DNA from: Cryptococcus deneoformans JEC21
Lineage: Eukaryota; Basidiomycota; Tremellomycetes; Tremellales; Cryptococcaceae
Direction: 5' to 3'
Assembly (NCBI RefSeq): GCF_000091045.1
Contig: NC_006694.1
Location: 1,032,001 to 1,096,000 of the forward strand
Length of the DNA: 64,000 nt
Positions 1 to 11,336 of this stretch are shown here, piece by piece. Numbering within the stretch: the stretch's first letter is position 1; every line of letters begins with the position of its first letter. A program made the translations under genes and the position numbers. The notes under the pieces are model-generated. The model saw only the letters and a program-made list of their open reading frames with translations, was not told the origin of the DNA and made no database searches.

Positions 1-2727
1 CGCGGCCTGTCAACATCATTGGCTGACGCCAACGCCTTCAAATCTGTCGAGGAGTTGGTTGCGAGTGAGAAGAGTTACGTGCAGGAGCTGGAAATTCTGG
101 TGAGGTGCTCACAAGAGATGCTGGAGGCCCAGTTGGTGTCCACCGAAACGAACCATCAAATTTTCTCAAATCTGTCAAAGATTTTAGATTTCCACGTGAG
201 CAAACGTTTGGATAAAGTGCATATGCAACCATGCTAACCCAGTTGTATAGCGGAAATTCTTAATCAAACTTGAGACGGAGTATGAGCCTATTCAAGAGCG
301 AGGACCTGGTGCTTGGGCAGAGGGTGTATGGGGCAGGCCGTTCATCCTGAGCGAGGCGGAATTTGACTGCTACGGCCCATACTGTGCCAATTACCTCGAC
401 GCTATCACTGTTGTGAATGAGCAGATGCCAATTCTTATGGTGAGTGGAGCCCTGCAGGTCATTGGTGACTGAAATTGACTGTTTCCGCAGCGAGGACAAG
501 AGTTATCCCCGACAGAAAGGCCGTGCTTGGACCCCCAACGGGAATTGCAGGCGTTCATGATTAAGCCTATCCAGAGAATCACCAAATATGGTCTTCTCCT
601 TGATGTATGTCATTATGCGCAAATGAACGAATATAATTGCTAACAATGACGTACAGGCTATTCTCCACGCCACAGCCAAGCATGAGTATCCGTTCCGACC
701 AGAGTTGGAAGAGGCTTCTGCTGCGGTCAAGCGTATTGCCGCCGGTATCAATGAGGTCACAGACTTCAAGGCCAAGCAAGCCACTGTGCGCGAACTTATT
801 GAGCGGGTTGATGACTGGAAAGGTCACGACGTTGACAAGTTTGGATCGCTACATATCGACGACCACTTCACGGTGACCAAGGCTGATCAACCACGAGAAT
901 ACCACGTTTTCTTGTTTGAGAAAATGATGCTCTGTTGCAAAGAGATCACACCAGAGAAGAAGAAACAGAACAAGAATTCGAGCATGTTAAGGAAAGATCG
1001 AGGAACCAGCAAGAGTGGACCGCTTGACAAGAAGAAACTGGCGTTGAAGGGTAGAATATTTGTCTCAAACATTAAGGAAGCCACCATCTTGCCCTCTGAG
1101 CCTGGAGGTGAGTTAAATTATCGGTTTCAAGTGACCATAACTAACCATATTATCAAGATGCATATGGCGCTGCTCGATTATTGATCGGATGGACTATTCC
1201 TCTTCGAAACCAGGATGGTTACCACGATGATCAGGAAGATTCTTTCGTGATGATCGGTAAGAGTGAAGAACAAATGAGGAAATGGTCGGAGAAGGTTTTG
1301 GAACTTGCCAACAACGAGCGCAAGATTCAAGAGGACATGCGAGCGGCAAGAATGAAGGCTGGTCGACTTTCTAATTCTGAAAGGCAGTACTACCAACATT
1401 CCTCCTTCGGTCCCCCCACTCCTGCCACAGAGCATCCTCCAGTGTCGCCCTTCAACATGCCTCCACTTCCAAACGGATCGACTACTCCTTATTATTCTGA
1501 AGACGAAGACCCCGAAGGCCTCCGCAGTGGTCGCACAACTCCCAGCATTCAAGGGTATCATCCGTACGCTTATTCCGGTCAACCTTCCACCGGTAGGCGA
1601 GTGCAGAGCCAGCAATCAGTGACTTCTGTCTTGCCAACAGAGCTTCGCGCTCGTGCTATGACCGAAGACCAATACGGTCCCAGCATGACTCAGTGGCGTA
1701 CTCAACAACCAACGGCTCCTCCCCTTCCTCGCTTAACGTCTGCCATGTCGGGAATGTCGGTGGCCTCGGAAATTTCCTTCGGCTCTGGACCGGGCAGTAC
1801 AGGTATACGAACTGGTATGGTCAGGCAGATGAGCTCTACGAGATTACCGCGTGCTACTGAAGTAGACGAGGGAGAGGGGAATCCGATGGATACTCGGGAA
1901 TCATATGGGAGGTACGGGTCGCTTAGAGGGATGATGCGCGCTCCTAGTCACGCGATGCCTAGCGTGCCCCACCCTCCGCCCCTCCGGAATCGCAGTGCCT
2001 CCTCTCCCAATGTCTATCAGCAACCAACTGTCACTGGTGCTGTATCTCTTCCTTACACCGCAGGGCCCAATGGGACTTGGACCACTTCTCCTCTTGCGTC
2101 TACTCTTCAGATGAGCACGCATCCTTATGTCCAAAGTACCCCTGTACCTGGGTTTGGACCTAGTAGCTCAACGACTCTTGTGGGTGGAACAGCATACTTC
2201 AATAAGCGAATGAGCAATGAGAAGAGATCAAGTGGTGAGAGTCATCACTCCACGACTACCACCGATACTTCAGACCAGACCAGTCCTGCCACGCCATATG
2301 GCAGCGGCAACGGAGATGTTCGGGGCCCTTTGAGACAAAATAGTGGCGACAATGTTTCTGGAAGTGTGCTAGTCAAATTGCGGTTTGGCAATGTGGGTAA
2401 CTCGTACAGCTTGATACGATCAACATGCTAACCTGTGTTTTAAAGGATCAATTCGTTCTCGGTGTCTCACAAGAGATCGACTTCATCACTCTCTATCAGA
2501 AAATCCACAAGAAGATTCGCCTGTGCAGCAGCTCTAACCGACCGGCGAATGTGCATGACAAGCTTCAGATCCGCTATGTCGATAATGACGGAGACGAGAT
2601 CCAAGTCAAGTTTGACTCGGATGTGGAGCTGATGTTTGAGGATGCGAGAGATCAGGCTGGGCATATCAATTTGATTGCCAGATGGGCCGAGGACCGAAGA
2701 GGAAGCCCTCAAGGAGAGATTTATTGA
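1..2727 (+). CDS. CDC24: Rho guanine-nucleotide exchange factor CDC24 (5' partial)
   Basis: Exchange factor that activates Cdc42 in cell polarity and budding. The coding frame is already open at base 1, so the N-terminal part (calponin-homology region in the family) lies outside. Visible in order: a Dbl-homology domain starting near base 40 with the family motif IKPIQRITKYGLLL (bases 560-602), a PH domain (about 840-1320), a long Ser/Pro-rich low-complexity linker (1370-2340), and a C-terminal PB1 domain (about 2360-2710) with the acidic DNDGDEIQVKFDSD motif that would bind a Bem1-type scaffold. Introns read by eye: 196-250, 440-490, 605-656, 1108-1157 and 2393-2445. The stop is TGA at 2725-2727. 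The DH-PH-PB1 order is diagnostic for Cdc24 rather than other Rho-GEFs. Confidence 0.93.
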
Positions 2728-3546
2728 GAAGAGAGACGTTTGTAAGGGTAAAAAACAGAGAGAAGGTTGATCATGGCTTATTTTATTTCTTATTCTATTT
2801 TCAAAAAAGTTTGTCAGTTTCGTATATTTATTCATCTATGTTTACTACTTTCATGTTTTTCATCTTAGATGGCTGGATTTGGGGTTTGGGTAGTGTCTTC
2901 TGTCGTGTTCATCTTTTCTGTGATCAGAAAAAAGTAGAGTACATTTTGTATCAAGTACGTACAGTATGAAGAAATCTCATGAGTGTCAGTCTGTATGCTG
3001 CAATAATATGACTGCACGGTGGCGATGTTTTTTCTTGACGCTAATGATGTTGCAGTGCCAAAGAACATGCTTTTTGGCTGCTAAAGTCTTCGTCATGGCG
3101 CATAATAATTTGAATCTGGAGTCTTTGATCTGGCGTTAGTATTTCCAGTCGTAAAGTGACATGCACTGTTAAAGTTAATCATATGTAGGATGACGGCTGA
3201 TGCAAATAGGTTGGGCGCGATGATTACACAGGCCATCGATTATTACTGGAGGAGCAGACAGAAGCTGTCATTGTACATGTACATGTATATGGGTATATAT
3301 TTTGGTCGTCGGATTCAAATCATCAGAAAAATCAGTGTGCTACATATGCTCGCCATCGCATTCTAGCGAGCAGAGTCCACATATATTCGTTACTGTCAAA
3401 AAAAAAGGTCATAAAAGTGATTAATGATGTCTGCCATGATTCACAAATTCTTGTCGTTCACCAATTAAGGTCCCCCGACTATACGATCTACGCGCTTGGC
3501 GCCCATAATATAAACTACCTTTTCCTCAAGCACCGGGTATGGCTGA
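2728..3546. other. Convergent 3' intergenic region
   Basis: These 819 bases separate the CDC24 stop from the stop of the MFS transporter gene on the other strand. They are AT-rich, with short poly-A/T runs and a (GTACAT)n-like stretch around 3273-3292. They should hold both 3' UTRs. I see no coding potential or RNA gene. Confidence 0.6.
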
Positions 3547-6500
3547 TTAACGGATAAAAAATGACAATGACCACTGAATAAAGCATGCTACAGTGCAGAA
3601 GTAAAAGCCATAAGGATAACCGCTTGGATTACCATTGATGCTGGCGCTCCAAACCTACAAACAAGGCATCAGTATGTTGCCACGAAATGCTCTGGAAGGT
3701 ATTACTCACAGCACCACCGATTACAGGGCCAAAGAAACGCGAGAATGATACGGTGCTTTGGGCGAGTCCATTGGCAAGGCCAACAACGTGGGGAGGAGAC
3801 ATGGCATTCTGTAGGGATGGGTTAACAGGCGTACTTGATGTAGGGGGTCTCGACTCACAATAAGTACCATGACGGAGGTATACGAGAATGTACCTGCACA
3901 GTACCTCACAGCAGTGATAGTAACCAAGCCTACAATGAATCAATCAGATCCAATGTCTTCGTCGTGACTTGGAGTACCCACAGAACATCAAAAAGAAACT
4001 GCCTTCAGAGTCAGGAGAAGCAATTTTGTGTAAGATTGGCAGAGAGAAGTAGGCAGGAAGGTAGAGGGCACATCCAATCCTGAACATTTGAAGATGTGTG
4101 AAACGACCGAGAGGGGGTCCAAGTCGAGGGTAAATATAGAATTGATACACGAGCTGGCAGAGACACATGAGAGCGACTACCAGGGAGAAATGGGCCGGGT
4201 TAAGCCCAAGACCACCAGAGCGGTAGGGACTATGATCATATCAGCAATTACTCAAAACTTCAAAAGGTAAGCCTCGTACGTTACCAAGAATGACAAGAAT
4301 ATTTGATCATGGATAGTGTTGTGCAAAGCAAGGAGACCATACTATCGGAATGGACTGATAAGTTCTATGTGACGAACAAAGTCATTATTTGAACACACCT
4401 GGATGATTACTTGAACAGGCAAAAGTGAGAACGAAGAGGCCTCTTTCTCAGAGATCTGAGCGGCAACGCCGGCAGTCGCAGAGTCCACAGCATTTCCAGG
4501 CCCTTCAGCGATAGCGCTTAAGCCACCGGTGGATCCCCTGCCATGGTCGGGACTAGGTGATGCTGCGCGGAAGAATGAGTCAGCTTCGTGTCTGGGCGAT
4601 TCTGCTTCATATGCGGCTGCTACAGCTGGCGGAGTCTTGACACCAGTGTTGGAGAAGATGGCAGGCATGTGTCCTGAAGTGGTGCTGAATCGCCTGCCGC
4701 CATGTGATACGGATAATCGGTGGCCGGGAAGGTTACGATGAAGAGAAATATTGCCCACACTTGTGAGGCGTGCTCTGCTAGACCGTCGGAAGGAGAGGTC
4801 ACCTTGATGGCCATCGTAGGTTGACGGTGAAAGTGCATGTAATGAAGGGGAGGCAAAAGAAGTGTCGGGTACGGCTTCGTTAACCTCCTCTTCTTGGTCA
4901 TCCTCTGTCTCCTCCTCATCATCAAAGACAGCAGTGTCTTGGGCGACCGCGGCAGACACCCAAAGGTCATTGATGTTAAATGTGTTCTCCTCATTCGCGA
5001 GCAACAGCCTCTGTGCAACCTTCAGAGCCCTGTTACCCATCTCGCCGTCCTCTTCATCACTCTCGTCAGGTCTGCCTACTGCAGCTGAAGCCCTCCTAGC
5101 AGCCTCCAATGCTGCTCTAGCTGCCAAAGTAGGGTGCTTGGAACGAATACCTCCGTATCCATAAGCCGTGCCTAAGCTCGCTCGACTATCCCTTCGGCCG
5201 CCCGCACTACGAGAGAGTTCCGGATATCCAGCACCGTGAGCGGCATCCTCTTCTTCTTGGCTGGGTGACAAGACTCGCCTCAAACTGACTGATGGGACCC
5301 TGATTGCGGTTCGGCTGGAAGGCGCAGGGGAAGCGTGACGACCAGCAGCAGGAGAAATACCGGCAAGGGGTTCGTTCTTTTCGACTGCGAGGGTGATACG
5401 CCTGCCGCCTCGAACACCTCCATCCCAAGAAAGAAGACAAGAGAGGATGGCGCCGACAGCAAGAACGCCACCGCCAATGATAGTCGGAAGGATATATGGG
5501 AAATTTTGGAATAGGGCTGGCAGACATTGAAAATTAGCGATCATCATCTTGACATACTAAGGATACCAGTCATCTTACGAATTTGAGCCAAAGCAGTACC
5601 GGGGAAGTTCTCCTTTGGGCTTTCAAAGACACCGCCAATGATAGGACCAATGACACCACCGAAACCCCATGAGAAACCGAGCATAGCATAAGCACGAGCG
5701 GCGTTAGTGTCGTCAGTCAAGTCTCGGATCGAACCTCGGAACTGGACAACCTGCTGTTAGAGCTATTCCTAATAGTTAGCTGGAAACTCACTACTCCGAC
5801 AGCACCTCCGAAAATGCCTTGAATCAGTCTGACACAGATAGCCTCGGGAAGCTAACTTATAGCGTCAGCTTACATGCTGGATTTACACATTGACCCAAGT
5901 CTCACAGATTCAGAAGTACCAAAAATTACAAGAGCTACATGGCGTAAGTCACAGAACACAAGCGGAATCCCAATTACTGACTCACCAATAGCGCTTCCGG
6001 CAAGACTGGCTACTAACACAGCACGACGACCATGACGATCTGCTATGCTACTCCAAAGGAGAGAGGTGAAAAATTGTGTGATGAAGAAGACAGAGACAAG
6101 ATTGCCTGTCCAAAGACCAACTGCGGCTTCCGTCTCACTATTCTTTTCTCGACCGGAGTTAAGGAAGAAACCTTCCATGCGGGATTAAGTCAGCAAGCCA
6201 TTACTAGACATATAAACACCTGTAGACACACCTTCGACCTGCTTGAGGATGAATGGAGTGCACAAGTTCGCCGCTAATAGCTCTGACAGCATTGCCTGCG
6301 CAGCAGCAGATTAGCTACATGTCATTGCAGATCTATGAATCCGTTGCCACTCACTATACACATTACAATCATAGGAAGTGCAGGGAGAGGAGTGGCATAA
6401 GCCGCTCGGATCCCGGGCACCAAAGTGGGCAACTTTGGTCCGAAATCCTCATCATCTAGCAGATCGTCGACGATTCCGCCCGCTGGACCTCGAGAACTGG

Positions 6501-6735
6501 CTGCTCTGCCTCTACCATAACTAGAAAAACTAAGTCGAGCCGACTTTGTACGAGCTTTGGAGCGCGGAATAGTCCCTCTTGAATGCCCATTGACGGCGGA
6601 AGAGTGTGGAGAGTTGAAGCTTTGATGTGCTTGAGGAGATGGTGTGTCGGACGCGAGAGCCGAAGACCCGCCGAGGATGTCAGTAATTGTTGGTTTGGGC
6701 GGAAGGGCTATTCTGCCCGGAGGAGTGGCCGTCAT
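3547..6735 (-). CDS. Major facilitator superfamily transporter (YCR023C/ZIFL-like)
   Basis: Predicted 12-TM membrane transporter; substrate unknown. The start ATG (6733-6735) opens a Ser/Arg-rich cytoplasmic N-terminus of about 130 residues, then a first TM near PALPMIVM. MFS motif A is clear as LWSSIADRHGRRAVL (about 6010-6050), after a first-loop EAAVGLWTGNLVSVFFITQF segment. TM5-6 carry GFSWGFGGVIGPIIGG. Between TM6 and TM7 lies a very long hydrophilic loop (about 270 residues, 4440-5420) rich in Ser, Arg and an acidic run (DDEEETEDDQEEE). C-terminal TMs include a VVGLANGLAQSTVSFSRFFGPVIGG segment (about 3720-3800). The gene has several short introns and ends with TAA at 3547-3549. Multidrug or vacuolar zinc transport are both possible; I cannot decide. 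Confidence 0.8.
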
Positions 6736-8266
6736 ATTTGGCGGTGTGCGCGGATTATGGTTACGAAGATGAGGTGTTGAGACGTTGAGAAGTATTCTGG
6801 GAAGCCTATATGGATCAAAACTGGCTGTAGATGTAGATAAACTTCGGATGGCGAACCCTGCACGTCACCAATGTCTGTGGCGACTCCCGGTCCGAGAAAC
6901 GGCGAATATATAATAGCCCATTCCCTTTGTTACCTGTATTTCCATGATGATAATGCATATAATAGGATAAGTGCTTTACTGAAACATATACATATTAACA
7001 AGCTGCCTATGACATTGAAAAACAATTGCTGACAGTATTAATACGGGATTAGTAAACCCTGATGGAAAGCCGACATCCGCTAGTTCTTCATCAGTGCGGC
7101 GGCGATGGCAAACGGCACCCATTGAGCACCACAGAGCCCTCTAGAGAAGCTTACAATGAACGCTCGCTTACTATAGGGATACATGAAAGTGGAGAGTTGA
7201 TCACAACTGTGTCCCGCCAACGCTGGTCGTGTATAGCAAGTCCAACATCTTCTGTGCAAACAATAATAATAACCATAGTAGAATCGGAAGGAGGATGATG
7301 CCATCATGTTTTTACTTCTTTCTGCCCATGATAATTATATGGGTGCACTCGCAGTCACCAGTTTCTATAATTTAAAAAGATGATATTCTTCCCGACAGTT
7401 GCTCAACCACCCAAGTATCGTCTGATTCTACCTCCATTTGTTTTCAATAGCCATTGCTGGGCTGCTTCTTCAATTCCGGATTGGCCCAGTAAACCTAGTG
7501 AAGAACTACATTGTAGTGTGGCTTGTACATATCTATGTGCTTTTGTTCTGCTACTACCACAGAATAATGATAGTGAAATTCCTAAAACGAAACCGACCAA
7601 AACGAAACCGACGACGGTCGGTCGAGGAGGCAATCATATGGACGGAGGACGCCATGGCTACCGAGTAGTGCCACTTTGTTACCATTTACGTAATTGGCTG
7701 CTGTCCCATGCGCGACTGCTTTGCGGAACCAAACACGGGATGGTTTAGCACAAAACAAACGAAGCGGCATTGACCGACACATAAGTTCCCCGTTAAATGC
7801 TGCATCCATCATGACATCCTGTTCTAAATCTTATCGCTCTAACCCCTGACGATTCCCTTTGAGCGCCGTACTTCTCCCTAGTCTGTACGAAATTGCTTTC
7901 CAGCCCCTTCAGGTTGTACTAATAATATCCCTAGGTCGGATTTAGATTATGGCGAGAAGCGCCAGCTGTGAGAAGCATGAATCTCAGTTGACTTGGCTGA
8001 TGATGGACATGAACGAAACGAAACGGTCAGCATGAATGAAATCTTTCATCATCTTTATCTCTTTCAACCCCTTTATCTGGTAATCCTTCGCAGTCCTTCC
8101 CTCACCTTCTTCTTTTATCCCTCTTTGCCCAAGGGGCCCACATTCTCTATAATTTAACTGCAGTCGACCTGCATAACAACTTGTCAAGAGCCGGCTCTTG
8201 GCCCATATCTCTAGCTCAGGAAGCTTCCTCTCTCTTCTCAGATCACATTCTCTACCATTTATCACA
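6736..8266. promoter_or_regulatory. Divergent promoter region, MFS transporter / chitinase
   Basis: 1.5 kb without a convincing gene between two head-to-head genes. It should hold both promoters. A TATA-like TATAAT lies at 8148-8153, about 115 bases before the chitinase ATG. The last 200 bases before that ATG are pyrimidine-rich (CT tracts at 8040-8120 and 8226-8265), as in many fungal leaders. A tandem repeat with an adjoining inverted repeat lies at 7584-7625 and is listed separately. Confidence 0.5.
7584..7625. repeat. Tandem 15-bp repeat followed by inverted repeat
   Basis: Two adjacent copies of AAAACGAAACCGAC(C/G) occupy 7584-7598 and 7599-7613. The second copy runs into an inverted repeat, ACCGAC then GTCGGT with a four-base spacer (about 7607-7622). 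It lies about 650 bp upstream of the chitinase ATG in the shared promoter. It could be a protein-binding element; that is inference. Confidence 0.5.
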
Positions 8267-10906
8267 ATGTTACTCTCAACTCCAGCCTTCCTTTCATTTG
8301 CCCTCCTTCTCGTCTCCCAGTCCTCCGCCCAGGGACACACTGCTCCTCCTGGCCGACACCGTCACCCTAGGATCTTCAAAGACCTTCAAGAGCGTGGCCA
8401 ACTGGATGAGCGGTTGCTCCCTATCACCGCTACCACCACTGTTGTGGTCCCCATGACCGCCACCAGGACTATCTGGGTTGATTCCACTCAGTTAGTCCTT
8501 GGTGACGGTGGTAATGATGGAGACAATGATGCTTCAGGCGATGTTAGCAGTGTTTGGTCTTCGCAGGCGAGCCAGAGCACTGAAGGAGCATCCACAAGCA
8601 GTGAAGCTATGTTACCTACCGCCTCAGCATCATCATCAGTTTCAGACTTGACATCATCTTCCTACGACACCGACGCCCAGTCATCATCCTTTGTCACCGG
8701 CTCTTACATCGAAGATGTCACGGCGACGTCTAGTCTTCTTTCCGATTCCCTTCCTACTTCCTCCTCCATCTCCTCCGATTATCCTTCCCTTTCTGTTTCC
8801 CAATCTGAAGCCTCTTCTTCCACCACTGGTGTCGCCACATCCTCAGCCACTGTGACCGACTCCAGCTTTTCTACCTTTGCTGAAGAGCCAGCCTCAACTG
8901 GATCTTCATCGTCTCAGTCAATTGCTGCCGATTCTGCTCCTAGCTCTTCCGCTTCGACATCGGCTTCAACAGGATCGAGCTCTTCTCGGCCTACATCGCT
9001 GCCCCAAACCGAGTCAGCGACCAAGTCTGAGGATTTGGGCGCCGCGTCGACTAACATTGCCAGCAATGCCACCGTGTCTGACAATGTGAGTGTGTCGGAA
9101 AGTCAGTGGGCGTCAGTAACCTCGACCAAGAGCTCTTCTATCTCCGAAACCGGATCAGCAAGCTTGTCTGGGAGTGAGTCTGTATCCCTCTCCGACTCAT
9201 TCTCTATCTCTGCGACATCTACAGATTCTGCGGCGGTTATAGGAACGGCTAGCTCTTCTTACTCTAGATTCGAGTCATCAGCCACTGCTTCTGAGACTGC
9301 CTCAGCTTCGGCCAATGAGACAGGTTCCAAGACCAAGTCGCACGGGAACTGGTGGGAGACTAGCACCTCTTCTTCCGCCTGGGCTTCTTCCTCTTTGAGC
9401 GCATCTGAAAGCGCCTCAGAGAGCGCTTCTTTGACAGCGTCGGGTACGGTCTCTGTTTCTGACTCTTCAACATGGCCTGAGAGCGCTTCAGTCTCCTCTG
9501 CTGCCACAGCTACAACCTTTGAATCATCTACTTCCATTTCCGCCACCTCTACCTCTACCTCTAGCTCTTCTTCGCCTACCTCTACTCTTGCCTCTACTCT
9601 CATGTTGGGATATTATCCTGATTGGTCCGCCTACTACCTTTCTCCAGAGTCTGTCGACTGGGACCGCTTCGACATCCTTGACTTTGCTTTCGCCATCCCC
9701 AACTCTGACGGATCCCTCTACTTCACCGATGATAGCTCTACAGACTCCCTTCAGCGATTGGTCACTACTGGTCACGCTGCGGGTAAGCGAGTCAAATTGT
9801 CGATCGGTGGCTGGACTGGGTCTGCGTACTTCTCTACCATTGTGGCCGATGATTCTCTCCGAGCTACCTTTGTAAGCAATATCTATGACATCTACAACCA
9901 ATACAACCTCGATGGTATCGATATTGATTGGGAGTACCCTGGTACTGCCGGTGCCGATGGTAACGCCGTGTCATCTGATGACTCTGCCAACTTCCTCATT
10001 TTCCTTCAAGACTTGAGGGCCGCTTTGCCAAGCGAGGCCATCATCACCTCTGCAACGCAAGTCTGGCCATTTGCGGACAGCAATGGTAACCCGATGACCG
10101 ATGTGAGCGAGTTTGCCAAGGTCCTTGACTGGATTTTGATCATGAACTACGATGTCTGGGGTTGTAAGTATCACCATAGCTTGTACGCGAATCAATATTG
10201 ATGCCATCCGCAGCTTCCAGCACCCCTGGTCCCAATGCTCCTCTCTCTGATGGTTGCGGTAACTCTACTCAGCCTCTCGCCAACGCTTATGCTGCAGTTT
10301 CCTCATGGACCAGTGCTGGCATGCCCGCAAACCAGATCACCCTCGGTGTCCCTGCGTAAGTGTTACTGGTGTTTTACTGACAAGGTGCTGATCAACTTTT
10401 ACAGCTATGGTTATATCCAAGTCTCTTCGGCTTCTTCCCTTATTCAGCGACGCTCTCTCCCTCTTCTCCCTCACAAACGATCTAAGCACGCCAAGAAGGC
10501 CAGCTACGTCACAGTTCAGAACGAGTCTGGAGGTACGACCGACGGTCAAGTCATGTGGTATGGTCTCCTAAACCAAGGCGCTTTGACCTTGAGCGATGGA
10601 GAGTACGTCGCTACCGGTGGTTTCACCAGACATTGGGATGACTGTTCTAGTACTGTAAGTCCTCGGCCACTCTACTGCATGATGGATTCTCATTGACTCG
10701 TCGTAAATTAGCCTTGGCTCAAGTCTTCTGAATCCGGCCAAATCGTCACCTACGATGACCCCCAATCTATGAACCTCAAGGCTCAGTTCGCTGCTCAGGC
10801 TGGGTTGAGGGGATGTAATGTCTTCTCTGTCGATGGTGACTGGACGGGCTCGTCCTGGCCTTTGACAGATGCTGTCAGGAGTGGTTTGGGACTTCCCGCT
10901 GTGTAA
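8267..10906 (+). CDS. GH18 chitinase, secreted, with long Ser/Thr-rich N-terminal stalk
   Basis: Hydrolyses beta-1,4 GlcNAc links in chitin. The ATG at 8267 is chosen because it opens a good signal peptide (MLLSTPAFLSFALLLVSQSSA); an in-frame ATG at 8198 would put 23 residues in front of it. After a short basic stretch comes a mucin-like Ser/Thr/Ala region (about residues 100-440), likely heavily O-glycosylated. The GH18 domain begins near residue 446 (LGYYPDWSAYY) and shows the SxGG motif (from Ser512), the catalytic DGIDIDWE with Asp549, Asp552, Asp554 and acid/base Glu556, and MNYDVWG. Introns: 10164-10213, 10356-10404, 10655-10711. The four exons sum to 828 codons including TAA (10904-10906), about 827 residues. 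No GPI signal or chitin-binding module is evident at the C-terminus. The paralogue number cannot be assigned. Confidence 0.93.
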
Positions 10907-11336
10907 TAAGAGAAGATATGGAATGTTGTAGGAAAAAAAAAGAGCGTGGATCTAAACAGGATATTTCTGACCTTGATGGTCTAGAGAACAGTATATAATT
11001 GCCAAATTGATGCATTGCACCACATACTATAATCAATCACTTATTAGATAGGGGTGGTCAAGGAAGTCCTGATTTTGACGGACGAAACGAAGAACGAGCA
11101 GAAAGCAGCACGAAAAACAAACGAAGAGAGAGTTTCGGAGAAACCCCTTGGAAATTCTACAGCCCAATTTACCGATTTAGATATTTGGGCCGCGTCGAAG
11201 GACGCGAACGCGAAGTCAACAAAAACAAACGGATCAAGGAGGCCGAAAGCTGGATCGCTCCTATTATTGCCATTCATCTGCTGAACCACAGTACTTCTCT
11301 TCATTCAAAGCATATTAAATAGCATTCCATGGTCTG
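10907..11336. other. Intergenic region, chitinase 3' / SFI1 5'
   Basis: 430 bases between two genes on the same strand. A poly-A stretch at 10931-10942 follows the chitinase stop. A 76-codon open frame (11054-11284) is present but has no family resemblance and lies in the likely SFI1 leader, so I do not call it. Confidence 0.5.

Noticed and set aside
8198..8266. Earlier in-frame ATG of the chitinase
   Set aside because: The ATG at 8267 directly opens a signal peptide; the earlier one would bury it behind 23 residues.
9259..9603. Glu/Val-rich minus-strand frame inside the chitinase gene
   Set aside because: Shadow of the Ser/Thr-rich codon repeats on the other strand.
11054..11284. 76-codon plus-strand frame before SFI1
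   Set aside because: No family resemblance; sits in the likely SFI1 leader or chitinase 3' region.
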